Assembly (NCBI RefSeq): GCF_052156635.1
Contig: NZ_JBQKUO010000002.1
Location: 1-64,000 of the forward strand
Source: Nitrospina sp052156635
GTDB taxonomy: Bacteria; Nitrospinota; Nitrospinia; Nitrospinales; Nitrospinaceae
Reading direction: 5' to 3'
Length of the DNA: 64,000 bases
Shown here piece after piece: positions 8,353-16,249 of the stretch; within the stretch, counting starts at the first letter, position 1, and each line of letters starts with the position of its first letter. The notes below the pieces were generated by a model. That model worked only from the letters and a program-made list of their open reading frames with translations, was not told where the DNA came from and made no database searches. Both the position numbers and the translations under genes were made by a program.

Positions 8353-8589
8353 TTACCGTTTGGATTTGCTTATAAACAAGCGAACCAGCCGGGCATCTTC
8401 GTCCCGATTGGATACCTTATATCCTTTAGATTCCACCCAGCGGCTAAAAGCTTCGGAAAAATTTTTCTTTTTGTCCAAAATGATTTCCAGGATGCCGTTC
8501 ATTTTGACATCCTTGAAAGCCTGGTTTAACTGATCGGTCGCGCTGAAGAATGACAATCCACGGGTATCGAGCGTTTTGAACACGGTCAT
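8353..8589 (-). CDS. TusA-family protein lacking the catalytic cysteine
   Basis: A 78-residue protein with the TusA/SirA layout: an LDTRGL strand at the N-terminus, a helix, a LEIILDKKKN strand where TusA has its DDP segment, a SRWVESKGYKV stretch and a closing hydrophobic strand. In sulfur-carrier TusA the LDxRGL strand runs into a CPxP motif. Here that place is SFFSA, with no cysteine anywhere in the protein, so it cannot carry a persulfide. A regulatory or structural role is possible. The ATG at 8589 follows CAGGAGTGGGACC. The gene is monocistronic. Confidence 0.6.
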   Translation of the reverse strand: MTVFKTLDTRGLSFFSATDQLNQAFKDVKMNGILEIILDKKKNFSEAFSRWVESKGYKVSNRDEDARLVRLFISKSKR

Positions 8590-8973
8590 GGTCCCACTCC
8601 TGTTTATTAAGATGACGCTGGTCAATTAAAAGATTCTCCCCGGCAACTCCTGCCTTGGTTGTAAATATAGGACGGCAACATTAAAAGAAAATGAATGGTT
8701 CATTAATTTTTTTTAATCCTCAGGGTGGGTTACAACCGATTGATTCTATTGGAGTTTTGTTTTTATTGAAGAGTTCGGGTGGGTTGCGGGTCTTCAATCC
8801 CCCCTTTTTGCGGGAGGCTTGGTCCGACAGGTGGCCAAGGGACAGGGACGGGGCTATTTTGAGCTTCCCGGGAGGTATGGTGCCGGCCGGGGATTTGTTA
8901 CAATCGGAGTGCCGGAGGGGATAATCCGGCGGTTTTCGAAAACCCTGTTTTAAAGGAAAGTCGAGAAAACAAT
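8590..8973. other. 384-base spacer between divergent genes
   Basis: Both flanking genes start here, the TusA-like gene leftwards and an LRR gene rightwards. The spacer is more AT-rich than the coding DNA and holds a small hairpin, AATGAA-TGG-TTCATT (around 8689-8703), next to a run of Ts. The open frame at 8691-8924 has no ribosome binding site and no recognisable product, so I do not call a gene. No clear -35/-10 pair stands out. Confidence 0.5.
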
Positions 8974-9915
8974 ATGGCGGTGCGAAGCGATGGAAACACG
9001 GAATATGAAGCGAACGAGCCCACCTACGAGGAGAAAGCGGAAAAACTGCACGCGGAAATCGCCCGGCAGTTGGAGCAGGATGCCTCCCGGCTGGTGTTGA
9101 CCGGTCGCTACTTTGGCACCGACGAAGCCCGCATCATTGCCGAATGCGATGCGGTGAAATCGGTCAAAACCCTCGACCTGTCCGACAACCAGTTGGCGGA
9201 CGAAGCCCTGATGTCGCTGTTTCAGTCGCCCAACCTGGAGCAGTTGGAGGACCTGAACCTTTCCATCAATTTCATTACCGAAACGGGGGTGAAGCAACTC
9301 GCCGAAGCTGGGGGGGTGATGGTGACGCATTTGAAGAAGCTTTCCATGGAAGACAACCGGCTGAAAGATCCCGCCGCGGTGGCGCTGGTGAACTCGCCTC
9401 ATTTCGGGGAACTGGAAGAATTGAACCTGGGCTGGAATGAAGTGGCCGACGCCACCGCCGAAGCGCTGGGTACGGGTGGCAAAATGCCATGCCTGAAGAC
9501 CTTGATTCTCGAGCGCAACTACATCACGGAAGCGGGAGTGCGCGCCCTGTTGGCGGGTACGGTGCTCGACGGACTGGAAGAATTGAACCTCGCGTCCAAC
9601 AAGCTTTTGGGAGAAGGAGCCGTGGCACTCGCCACTCTGAAGCCTTTGCCCAACCTCAAAATCCTGTGGCTCACCAACAACGCCATCGATGACCCCGGTG
9701 CCAAGGCCATCGGCGAAAGCACCCATTTCCCCAACCTGGAAAAACTGTACATGGGCCGCAACTATTTCGGCCAGGAAGGGGGCGATGCGGTCTATTACAC
9801 GAAAACACTCACCGGTCTCAAGACGCTGGTGCTGACCGAGGGCGTCGAGACCAATCCCGACTTCGTCAACTACTCCCGTCCGGAACTTCTGCGCCCGGAT
9901 TATGAAGAGGAATGA
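8974..9915 (+). CDS. leucine-rich-repeat protein (ribonuclease-inhibitor type)
   Basis: A 313-residue soluble protein made of LRR units of about 27-30 residues with the pattern LxxLxLxxNxLxDEAxxxL, for example TLDLSDNQLADEALMSL and ELNLGWNEVADATAEAL. These are the ribonuclease-inhibitor or RanGAP type common in eukaryotes. There is no signal peptide, so it should be cytoplasmic. The repeats normally form a curved protein-binding surface. The ATG is preceded by AAAGGAAAG. It is convergent with a second LRR gene, and a third lies 2 kb away. The partner is unknown. Confidence 0.82.
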   Translation: MAVRSDGNTEYEANEPTYEEKAEKLHAEIARQLEQDASRLVLTGRYFGTDEARIIAECDAVKSVKTLDLSDNQLADEALMSLFQSPNLEQLEDLNLSINFITETGVKQLAEAGGVMVTHLKKLSMEDNRLKDPAAVALVNSPHFGELEELNLGWNEVADATAEALGTGGKMPCLKTLILERNYITEAGVRALLAGTVLDGLEELNLASNKLLGEGAVALATLKPLPNLKILWLTNNAIDDPGAKAIGESTHFPNLEKLYMGRNYFGQEGGDAVYYTKTLTGLKTLVLTEGVETNPDFVNYSRPELLRPDYEEE

Positions 9916-9943
9916 GAGAGCCTGGAAACGGCCATCCCTCTCG

Positions 9944-10615
9944 TCAGAACACTTTCAGTTTTTCGATTTTGGAGAGTTTGGGCGATTCGCGGAGTGCCTT
10001 TTTGGCTTCGTCGGACTTGATGCGGTTGCCGCCCAGGTGCAGGTAGGTGAGGTTGGAAAACGTGTCGGAGTCGGCAAAGGCATACGCGCCTTCCTCGCCA
10101 ATGCGGTTGTCCACCAGGCTGAGCGAGGTCACCTTCGTGAGGTGCGGTGAGGCGGCGAGTGCTTTCGCGCCTTCGGGACCGATGCCGTTGCATTCCAGGT
10201 TCAGCGTGTGGACCTCGCTGAACATCGGTGATTCCGCCACCACCCGCGCACCCTCGTCCCCCAGCGTGTTGGAACCCAGGTGCAGGTATTCGATCTTGCC
10301 GAGCACCCTGCTTTCAGTGATGAGGCGGATGGCCTCCGCGTTCATTTTGTTGTGGGTGATGATGAGGGAGGTCACCTTGTCGAGGGGCTCGAAGCCGGCG
10401 ATCAGTTTCGCCAGCTCCACCGGGTAACCTGGATCTTCCGTGTCCATCAGTTTGGCGAAAACAAAGTGATCCTGCACTTTCAACACCACCTTGTCGCGTA
10501 TGGATTCAAACAGGGCTTTCTGCACCGGGGTGAACTCCGCGCCACGCCCTGCGTAGTTTTCGCCGTCGTTGATCAGTTCTTCCCAGTTTTTCGCTTTCTT
10601 CGGTTGCGTGCTCAT
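9944..10615 (-). CDS. leucine-rich-repeat protein (ribonuclease-inhibitor type)
   Basis: A 223-residue cytoplasmic protein. The first 75 residues are a non-repeat helical cap; then LRR units follow, such as KIEYLHLGSNTLGDEGARVV, TLNLECNGIGPEGAKAL and SLSLVDNRIGEEGAYAF. Its ATG overlaps the stop of the upstream Sel1-like gene as ATGA (10612-10615), so the two are translationally coupled. It faces the other LRR gene with 28 bases between their stops. A role as a protein-binding module is inferred from the fold. Confidence 0.82.
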   Translation of the reverse strand: MSTQPKKAKNWEELINDGENYAGRGAEFTPVQKALFESIRDKVVLKVQDHFVFAKLMDTEDPGYPVELAKLIAGFEPLDKVTSLIITHNKMNAEAIRLITESRVLGKIEYLHLGSNTLGDEGARVVAESPMFSEVHTLNLECNGIGPEGAKALAASPHLTKVTSLSLVDNRIGEEGAYAFADSDTFSNLTYLHLGGNRIKSDEAKKALRESPKLSKIEKLKVF

Positions 10616-11073
10616 TTTTCTATTTTAACGATGTTCCCGCATGCGGGTTGATTGCCCATGTCGCATGCAATTCGAAACCATTTCAGGGCCGCGCTCTGCC
10701 GGCCTTCCCGGTATTTCAAAGCCCCCAGGTTGAAGCATGCGGCGTCCTCTTTCGCTGCGCAGGCCTTCTCAAACATTTTGGCTGCTTCCTTCCATTCCGG
10801 GCTGTATTGCTGGCCCCGGTTCTGGATGTAGATACCGCCCCAGATGCATGCCGTCATGTAATCCTGTTCACAGGATTTACGGAACAGGGGAATCGCTTTT
10901 TTAATTTCGTTGTCCAGGGTGATGTACTTTTTACCCCGTTCGAAACATGCGGCGGAGTTTCCTTCTTCACACAATTTGAGGAGTTTGTCCTCTTCCGCCC
11001 AGGAGGCGGAAGCCCCCAAGGCAACCAGTATTCCGGCCAACACCACAGTCTTCACAATTTTGAAAGTGTTCAC
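10612..11073 (-). CDS. exported cysteine-paired Sel1-repeat protein (Hcp-like)
   Basis: A 153-residue protein with a signal peptide (VVLAGILVALGASASWA) and four helical repeats of the Sel1/TPR type. Each contains two cysteines spaced C-x7-C (CEEGNSAAC, CEQDYMTAC, CAAKEDAAC, CDMGNQPAC), the disulfide pattern of Helicobacter cysteine-rich Hcp proteins. That implies a disulfide-braced periplasmic or secreted solenoid. The GTG start at 11073 sits behind AGGAAAGGGC. Its stop overlaps the start of an LRR gene, which is odd because the LRR protein has no export signal. Confidence 0.78.
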   Translation of the reverse strand: MNTFKIVKTVVLAGILVALGASASWAEEDKLLKLCEEGNSAACFERGKKYITLDNEIKKAIPLFRKSCEQDYMTACIWGGIYIQNRGQQYSPEWKEAAKMFEKACAAKEDAACFNLGALKYREGRQSAALKWFRIACDMGNQPACGNIVKIEK

Positions 11074-11315
11074 GGTATGCCCTTTCCTGAAAGAGGTGAA
11101 GCCACACCCGACCTTCATGCGACAATGCGGGCATTTTAACATAACTTGGGGGCATTGTTGCCAGCGATGTCCCCGGTGGTTTTCCGCGAGCCGTGTCTTT
11201 GGTTTGCATCGGGTTTAAAAATCCACTAACCTTCATCCGTTATCGGACTTATTGATTTGAAGCTGTTTATGGTTTTGGTGGCCGCCCGTTACAGAACCCT
11301 GGGGAGGAAATGGGA

Positions 11316-11834
11316 ATGAACATTGTGTTGATGGGCTACCGCGGAACCGGCAAGTCCGTCGTCGGCAAAATTTTGTCCAAGCAACTCAAATGGCCGCTGT
11401 TCAGCATCGACCGCATGATCATGGACGACGCGGGCTGCGACATCTCCGACATCGTGGAGCAATGCGGCTGGCCGCGCTTCCGCGAAATGGAGGCGGACGT
11501 GGTGTCCCGCGTGGCGGTGCGTGACAACTGCATCATCGACTGCGGCGGCGGCGTGGTGCTGAACCCGGACAACGTCGAGCTTCTAAAACGCAACGGCAAG
11601 GTGGTGTTGCTGGACGCCAGCCTGGAGATCATACTGGAACGGCTTCAGCGCGGCCGGGACCGCCCGCCTCTCACCGAAGGCCTGTCTTTCGAGGAGGAGC
11701 AGAAAAAGGTGTACGAAGAGCGTGCGCCTTTGTACTCCGCCGTGGCGGACATGGTGTGCGACACCAGCCGCGCCCGCCCCGGACAGACGGTCCAGCAAAT
11801 CATCGAACGCATGCACAACTACGGGTGGATTTGA
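11316..11834 (+). CDS. aroK: shikimate kinase
   Basis: Phosphorylates shikimate at the 3-hydroxyl using ATP, the fifth step of the chorismate pathway. The P-loop is GYRGTGKS near the N-terminus. Shikimate-binding residues appear as the SIDRMI stretch (usual FxDxD variant), PRFREMEADV and IDCGGGVVL, followed by the lid RGRDRPPL. Length, 172 residues, is typical. An ATG at 11310 lies only 2 bases after GGAGG, whereas 11316 is 8 bases away and is preferred. An LRR gene begins 4 bases after the stop, so they are probably co-transcribed. Confidence 0.9.
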   Translation: MNIVLMGYRGTGKSVVGKILSKQLKWPLFSIDRMIMDDAGCDISDIVEQCGWPRFREMEADVVSRVAVRDNCIIDCGGGVVLNPDNVELLKRNGKVVLLDASLEIILERLQRGRDRPPLTEGLSFEEEQKKVYEERAPLYSAVADMVCDTSRARPGQTVQQIIERMHNYGWI

Positions 11835-11837
11835 ACC

Positions 11838-12638
11838 ATGGAAGGCTCCCTGTTCGAAAGCCTGGTGCGCAACAGCATGACCCTCATCACTGACATCGAC
11901 AAAAGCGAGTCGATGGTGGTGCACGAGGGAGACATGTTCGCCAATGCCGAGACCAGCGAAGAGCCGACCTTCAAGCTCGACCTCAACGACAAGGACGTCA
12001 TCTACGACGAGCTGGAAGATTTGATGGGCTATGCCCGGCTGAAGCTGGTCAAGATGATGTACCTGGATGCCAACAGTTTCGGCGACGAAGGCGTGGCCCT
12101 CCTTGCGAAAACCGGGGCCCTCAAAAAACTTCACACCCTGTCGCTGGCCGACAACAAGCTCACCGATGCGGCCGTGGCCGCGCTGGCGGAGTCGCCCCAC
12201 CTCACCCGCCTGCGCGTATTGTACCTGCATCACAACAACATCGGCGCGGCGGCGATGGAGGCGCTCGGCAACTCCGAGACCCTCTCCGGCCTGACGACGC
12301 TCTACCTGAAAGCGACGTCGCTCGGCCCCGAAGGTGCGGCGGCGCTGGCGGCGTCTTCCAAACTGAGGGGGCTCAAGGAGTTGTATCTGGACCGCACGTC
12401 CATCGGCAACGAGGGGTTGAAAGCCTTGTGCGAATCGGAGGTGCTCGACAGCGTGGAAAAACTCACCCTGCCGCACAACGGCCTCACCGACAGCGCCATC
12501 GACCTGCTGGCCGAGAGCGAGCACCTGCCGAATCTCGTCACGCTCGACCTTTACAAAAACCGTTTTACTGAAGGTTACGCGCAGAAACTGAAAAATGCGC
12601 CGAAGCTCACCCGCTTCAAGTTCCTGCAGGTGGATTGA
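11838..12638 (+). CDS. leucine-rich-repeat protein (ribonuclease-inhibitor type)
   Basis: A 266-residue cytoplasmic LRR protein. A cap of about 65 residues precedes repeats such as TLSLADNKLTDAAVAALAES, VLYLHHNNIGAAAMEALGNS and ELYLDRTSIGNEGLKAL. Its cap and repeat style resemble those of the two LRR proteins at 8974-9915 and 9944-10615, which suggests local duplication and divergence. It is 4 bases downstream of aroK and its stop overlaps the start of the glycosylase gene (TGATG), so it sits in the middle of an operon. The function is unknown. Confidence 0.82.
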   Translation: MEGSLFESLVRNSMTLITDIDKSESMVVHEGDMFANAETSEEPTFKLDLNDKDVIYDELEDLMGYARLKLVKMMYLDANSFGDEGVALLAKTGALKKLHTLSLADNKLTDAAVAALAESPHLTRLRVLYLHHNNIGAAAMEALGNSETLSGLTTLYLKATSLGPEGAAALAASSKLRGLKELYLDRTSIGNEGLKALCESEVLDSVEKLTLPHNGLTDSAIDLLAESEHLPNLVTLDLYKNRFTEGYAQKLKNAPKLTRFKFLQVD

Positions 12639-13297
12639 TGCCCCCGCGCACGAAATCCACCCGCTCGCGCAACCACGTCATCCCTGCCTCGCGTGCCATC
12701 CTCCGCCATTTTGACCGGCAGGACCCCGTGATGGCGGCCGTCATCCGCCAAATCGGACCCATGCGTCTCCGGCGCAACCGGAATTATTTCCAGGTGCTGT
12801 GCAAGGCGATCGTCGGCCAGCAGATCTCCACGCGCGTGGCGGATGTCATCTATGCCCGCTTTCAGGCGTTGTTCGACGGCAAACCGCCGACACCGGACCG
12901 GGTGGCGGGAGTGTCCGTCGACCGACTGCGCGCCGTCGGCCTGTCGCGTCAGAAGGCGGCCTACCTGCACGACCTGAGCGCGCGCTTTCTCGACAAGACC
13001 ATCCGGCCACACCAGTTGAATTACCTGGAAAACGAAGCCATCATTGAGCGCCTGACCGCGGTTCACGGCATCGGACGCTGGACGGCGGAAATGTTCCTCA
13101 TCTTTTCCCTGAACCGCATGGACGTTCTTCCGGTGGACGACCTGGGCCTGCGCGCGGCGGTGAAGATGATTTATGATTTGCCCGAAATGCCAAAGGCAAA
13201 ACAGTTGCGGTCGCTGGCGGAGACGTGGCATCCTTTGGAAACGGTCGCCACCTGGTACGCGTGGCGTACGCTGGATGGAACCATCATCAATTACTGA
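12638..13297 (+). CDS. DNA-3-methyladenine glycosylase II, AlkA-like (HhH-GPD)
   Basis: A monofunctional base excision repair glycosylase that removes alkylated purines. The helix-hairpin-helix is AVHGIGRWTAEMFLIF and the catalytic aspartate is in the LPVDDLGLR motif. There is no iron-sulfur cysteine cluster, which separates it from EndoIII and MutY, and no N-terminal Ada-like domain. At 219 residues it matches the short AlkA/MAG form. The frame opens at a TTG, but the ATG at 12638 overlapping the LRR stop is the natural start. The O-methyltransferase follows 11 bases later. Confidence 0.85.
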   Translation: MPPRTKSTRSRNHVIPASRAILRHFDRQDPVMAAVIRQIGPMRLRRNRNYFQVLCKAIVGQQISTRVADVIYARFQALFDGKPPTPDRVAGVSVDRLRAVGLSRQKAAYLHDLSARFLDKTIRPHQLNYLENEAIIERLTAVHGIGRWTAEMFLIFSLNRMDVLPVDDLGLRAAVKMIYDLPEMPKAKQLRSLAETWHPLETVATWYAWRTLDGTIINY

Positions 13298-13308
13298 AGG
13301 CACGACCC

Positions 13309-13941
13309 ATGGATTTTATCGACGACAGGATCGAACGTTATGCGTTCAACCACACGCAGGATGAGGGTCCCTTGCTGACCCAGCTCAAGCAGGAAACCCA
13401 TGAGAAACTGGAACTGCCGCAGATGCTGACAGGTCGGCTGGAAGGGCGGTTTCTGAAACTGCTGGTGCAGATTTTGGGCGCGAAACGTGTGCTGGAAATC
13501 GGCACCTTCAGTGGGTACAGCGCGCTGTCCATGGCGGAGGGCCTGCCGGAAGACGGACGCCTGTTCACCTGCGATGTCGATCCAGCGGCGATTGAAATGG
13601 CTAAAAAATACTTTCACCGCAGTGAGCACGGAAGCAAGATCACCCTTCTTGAAGGCGACGCTTTGAAGTCGGTTGAGAAGGTGGACGGGCCGCTCGACAT
13701 GGTATTCATTGACGCGGACAAGGTCAATTACCTGAATTATTACGAAGCGGTTCTTCCGAAAGTGCGGAGCGGGGGATTGATTGTTGTGGACAATGTGCTG
13801 TGGAGCGGCCGGGTGCTGAACCCGAAGGACGAGTCAGACCACGCCATAGACGACTTCAACCGTTCGGTGCATGCCGACGACCGCGTGGAAGGAGTCCTGC
13901 TCACCGTTCGTGACGGGGTGTATTGCCTGCGTAAAAAATGA
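13309..13941 (+). CDS. SAM-dependent O-methyltransferase (COG4122 / CCoAOMT-like)
   Basis: A 210-residue class I methyltransferase of the caffeoyl-CoA O-methyltransferase-like group. SAM motif I is VLEIGTFSGYSAL, motif II is FTCDVDP, and LDMVFIDADKVNY contains the metal-binding aspartate. A second metal-site stretch, GGLIVVDNVLWSGRV, follows. Family members are Mg2+-dependent and act on catechol-like hydroxyls. The ATG at 13309 is 11 bases past the glycosylase stop; the open frame starts earlier but inside that gene. The natural substrate is unknown. Confidence 0.85.
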   Translation: MDFIDDRIERYAFNHTQDEGPLLTQLKQETHEKLELPQMLTGRLEGRFLKLLVQILGAKRVLEIGTFSGYSALSMAEGLPEDGRLFTCDVDPAAIEMAKKYFHRSEHGSKITLLEGDALKSVEKVDGPLDMVFIDADKVNYLNYYEAVLPKVRSGGLIVVDNVLWSGRVLNPKDESDHAIDDFNRSVHADDRVEGVLLTVRDGVYCLRKK

Positions 13942-13972
13942 AAAGGATGTAGGCGGGCGGCCCGGGCCCATA

Positions 13973-14836
13973 TCAGAACAAACTGTCCAGCAGTTCCTTC
14001 CGCTTCTCCAGGTATTCCTCTTCACCGATCAGTTTGCGGTCATGCAGGCTTTTCAGGAATTCCAGTTTCTTCACCAGTTCCGGGTTCAGAGGCGGCTCGT
14101 TGCCGGTGGCCTGCGGCTGGGTGTTTTCCGGTGCCATTGGTTTCGGGTTCTGTTTTTCCGGGACCGTGGTGCCGGTTTTGCGTTTCAGCCGACGGATCTT
14201 CACCGGCCCCTTGTAATCGAGATCCGCCACGATCCAGTTTTCCCATGTTTTATTGCCGAACAGTTTGCCGGTGACGAAGTACTTTTGTCCTTCCTGGGGC
14301 AGCATGTGCCACGAAGAGCCGTAACGCGCGTTGAAGTTGCGGGTCAGATTGTGCGCCACTCCCTGAATCTTGTCGAACTTCCAGTACAGTCGGTTGTCGC
14401 TGGCGAAGACCGCTCCCTCAGTGTCTCCCCCATCAGATTCAACGGTGAAGCCGACGACATTCCCCGGCCGGACCCGGTTGAGGGCCTTGGTCAGCAGCCG
14501 TTTGGAGTCCATGACGTCGTCCTTGGTGAACACGCGTCCCTCCTCGCCCAAAAGGGAGTTGGGCTTGTATTTGAGGGACCACATCTGCTGGACCAGCTCC
14601 GCTTCGCTGATTGTGAGCGGGTGTTGCAGTTGCAGCTGGGCCACCGCATCCCCCAGCTGGAATTTACTGATGTAGCGGAGAGTGAGGTTGTCCACTTCCA
14701 AAACCCGGCCGGAACTTTCCGGTTCGTGTTTGATCTTGCATCCCACCAGCATTGCGATCATGCAGACGAGCAGGAAAAGGGCGGTCCAGCGGCAAATCCG
14801 GTTCGAGTTCAGTTGCGTGTGCGTGGATGGGGACAT
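13973..14836 (-). CDS. lipoprotein of unknown function with SHOCT-like C-terminus
   Basis: A 287-residue lipoprotein: the signal helix FLLVCMIAMLVGC ends in a lipobox whose cysteine would be acylated. The mature part has an N-terminal domain (to about residue 200) of unknown family, a Pro/Thr-rich linker (PEKQNPKPMAPENTQPQ), and a short C-terminal helical pair, KKLEFLKSLHDRKLIGEEEY, which is the SHOCT-type motif of small oligomerising tails. The ATG at 14836 follows GGAGTGAC and lies 1 base after the stop of the methyltransferase, so translation is coupled. Confidence 0.75.
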   Translation of the reverse strand: MSPSTHTQLNSNRICRWTALFLLVCMIAMLVGCKIKHEPESSGRVLEVDNLTLRYISKFQLGDAVAQLQLQHPLTISEAELVQQMWSLKYKPNSLLGEEGRVFTKDDVMDSKRLLTKALNRVRPGNVVGFTVESDGGDTEGAVFASDNRLYWKFDKIQGVAHNLTRNFNARYGSSWHMLPQEGQKYFVTGKLFGNKTWENWIVADLDYKGPVKIRRLKRKTGTTVPEKQNPKPMAPENTQPQATGNEPPLNPELVKKLEFLKSLHDRKLIGEEEYLEKRKELLDSLF

Positions 14837-14837
14837 G

Positions 14838-15413
14838 TCACTCCTGTATGGGTTTGCGGGCCACGATCGAGGCGAAGGCTTTTTCCTCTTTCGGGTCGTC
14901 CACTTCCCGGTAATGTAACACAAGCCAGTCCCCGAACGTTTTCAGCAGTTCATTCGGTGCCAGCACCCATTCGGGCTTGAACCGGCTGTATTTCAGATAG
15001 TCCTGGTTGAAGGTTTCGTAAATCAAGAATCCGCCCGGTTTCAGGCCCTCGCGGATGGCTGGAAACAGCTGCCGGTCCAGAAAGTAAAAACAGAGGATCA
15101 CATCGTAGGCGTTTTTTTCGAACTGGTATGTATCCAGATCGGCGGCAATGCCCTCAATCCTTAAACTTTTTTCCCGGGCAAGGCGGTGAACCCGGTCGAT
15201 GGCGACTTCGGAGATGTCCACCCCTGTCACCCGGTACCCCCGTTCCGCCAGGTAGAGGGCGTTCCGGCCTTCGCCCATGGCGATGTCCAGCGCCCGCCCA
15301 CCGGGGGGCAGAAGCGGGGTGTGTTCCACCAGCCACTGGCAGGGCTCGCGACCGGCCAGGCAGTCCGTGGCCTCGTACTTGGCGTTCCATTTTTCCTTGT
15401 CTTTTGCCGACAT
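14838..15413 (-). CDS. class I SAM-dependent methyltransferase (TehB-like)
   Basis: A 191-residue soluble methyltransferase. Motif I is ALDIAMGEGRNALYLAERGY, motif II is VTGVDIS, and YDVILCFYFLDRQLFP is the motif IV region, as in the TehB/UbiE-type family. Close relatives are often annotated as tellurite resistance or thiopurine-like methyltransferases, but the substrate cannot be inferred. The ATG at 15413 (MSAKDKEKW) fits the family start; the open frame extends upstream without a ribosome binding site. It leads a two-gene operon with the lipoprotein. Confidence 0.82.
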   Translation of the reverse strand: MSAKDKEKWNAKYEATDCLAGREPCQWLVEHTPLLPPGGRALDIAMGEGRNALYLAERGYRVTGVDISEVAIDRVHRLAREKSLRIEGIAADLDTYQFEKNAYDVILCFYFLDRQLFPAIREGLKPGGFLIYETFNQDYLKYSRFKPEWVLAPNELLKTFGDWLVLHYREVDDPKEEKAFASIVARKPIQE

Positions 15414-15523
15414 ATTATGCAGAATCGGGTTTCCTGCGGCTCCCCCCTGATTTCCCGGAAAACCAGCATGGTATGCCATTTTGAGGGCGTATCAAAATAA
15501 TTTTGGGAAGGCCCCAGTCCGGG

Positions 15524-15552
15524 TTGACTTGGAGGGGGGTTTTCGGTATATT
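15524..15552 (+). promoter_or_regulatory. sigma-70 promoter of rplU-rpmA-obgE
   Basis: TTGACT (15524-15529), a 17-base spacer and TATATT (15547-15552). Transcription would start near 15559, giving a leader of about 75 bases before rplU. Confidence 0.75.
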
Positions 15553-15632
15553 CTTTCTTTCGTTTCCGGCTCGCAGGAAAGCATCTCTCACCAGCCAAAC
15601 CGGTCCCAGACAGGTTCATTGGAGTTATTGGA

Positions 15633-15944
15633 ATGTACGCGGTACTCAAAACAGGCGGAAAGCAATACAAGGTTGCCGAAGGCGACGTTATCCAGGTGGA
15701 AAAAGTGGAAGGCAACGTCGGCGATACAGTCACTCTGGATCAGGTTCTTCTGGTCGGTGCGGACGATGACATCCAGGTAGGCAGTCCTCTTGTCTCAGGC
15801 AGTGCGGTGACAGCCGAGATCGTGGAGCAGTTCAAGGACAAAAAGATTCTGGTATTCAAGAAGCGACGCCGCAAGAACTATCGCCGGAAAAACGGACACC
15901 GCCAGCTGGTGACCCGCCTCAAGATCACCGGCATTTCCAAGTAA
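15633..15944 (+). CDS. rplU: 50S ribosomal protein L21
   Basis: The 103-residue L21 binds 23S rRNA in the large subunit. It begins MYAVLKTGGKQYKV, the universally conserved L21 N-terminus, and has the KKRRRKNYRRKNGHRQ basic loop that contacts rRNA. Start ATG follows TTGGAGTTATTGGA. It is the first gene of the conserved rplU-rpmA-obgE operon, with rpmA 15 bases downstream. Confidence 0.97.
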   Translation: MYAVLKTGGKQYKVAEGDVIQVEKVEGNVGDTVTLDQVLLVGADDDIQVGSPLVSGSAVTAEIVEQFKDKKILVFKKRRRKNYRRKNGHRQLVTRLKITGISK

Positions 15945-15959
15945 GGCGAAGGAGACGTC

Positions 15960-16217
15960 ATGGCACACAAAAAAGGACAGGGCAGTACTTCGAACGGCCG
16001 AGACAGCATCGGCAAGCGGCTGGGCGTGAAGCGGTTCGCCGGACAGACGGTGAAGGCGGGCGAGATCATCGTGCGCCAGCGTGGCACGACCATCCATGCC
16101 GGTACCAACGTCGGTGTGGGCAACGATTACACGTTGTTTGCCAAAACGCCGGGCGTCGTGAAGTTCGAGTGGCTGAGCCGCACCAAGAAAAAAGTCAGCA
16201 TTTATCCCGCCAACTGA
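15960..16217 (+). CDS. rpmA: 50S ribosomal protein L27
   Basis: The 85-residue L27 lies by the peptidyl transferase centre. The N-terminus MAHKKGQGSTSNGRDSIGKR is the standard form that starts directly with AHKK, so no processed N-terminal extension of the Firmicutes type is present. The stretch VRQRGTTIHAGTNVGVG is also characteristic. The ATG follows AAGGAGACGTC. It sits between rplU and obgE. Confidence 0.97.
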   Translation: MAHKKGQGSTSNGRDSIGKRLGVKRFAGQTVKAGEIIVRQRGTTIHAGTNVGVGNDYTLFAKTPGVVKFEWLSRTKKKVSIYPAN

Positions 16218-16249
16218 GGCGCTCCCCATAAGGGGATGCGTTTCCATAC

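Noticed and set aside
8691..8924. A 77-codon open frame in the spacer before the first LRR gene
   Set aside because: No ribosome binding site, no hydrophobic or domain pattern, atypical codon use.
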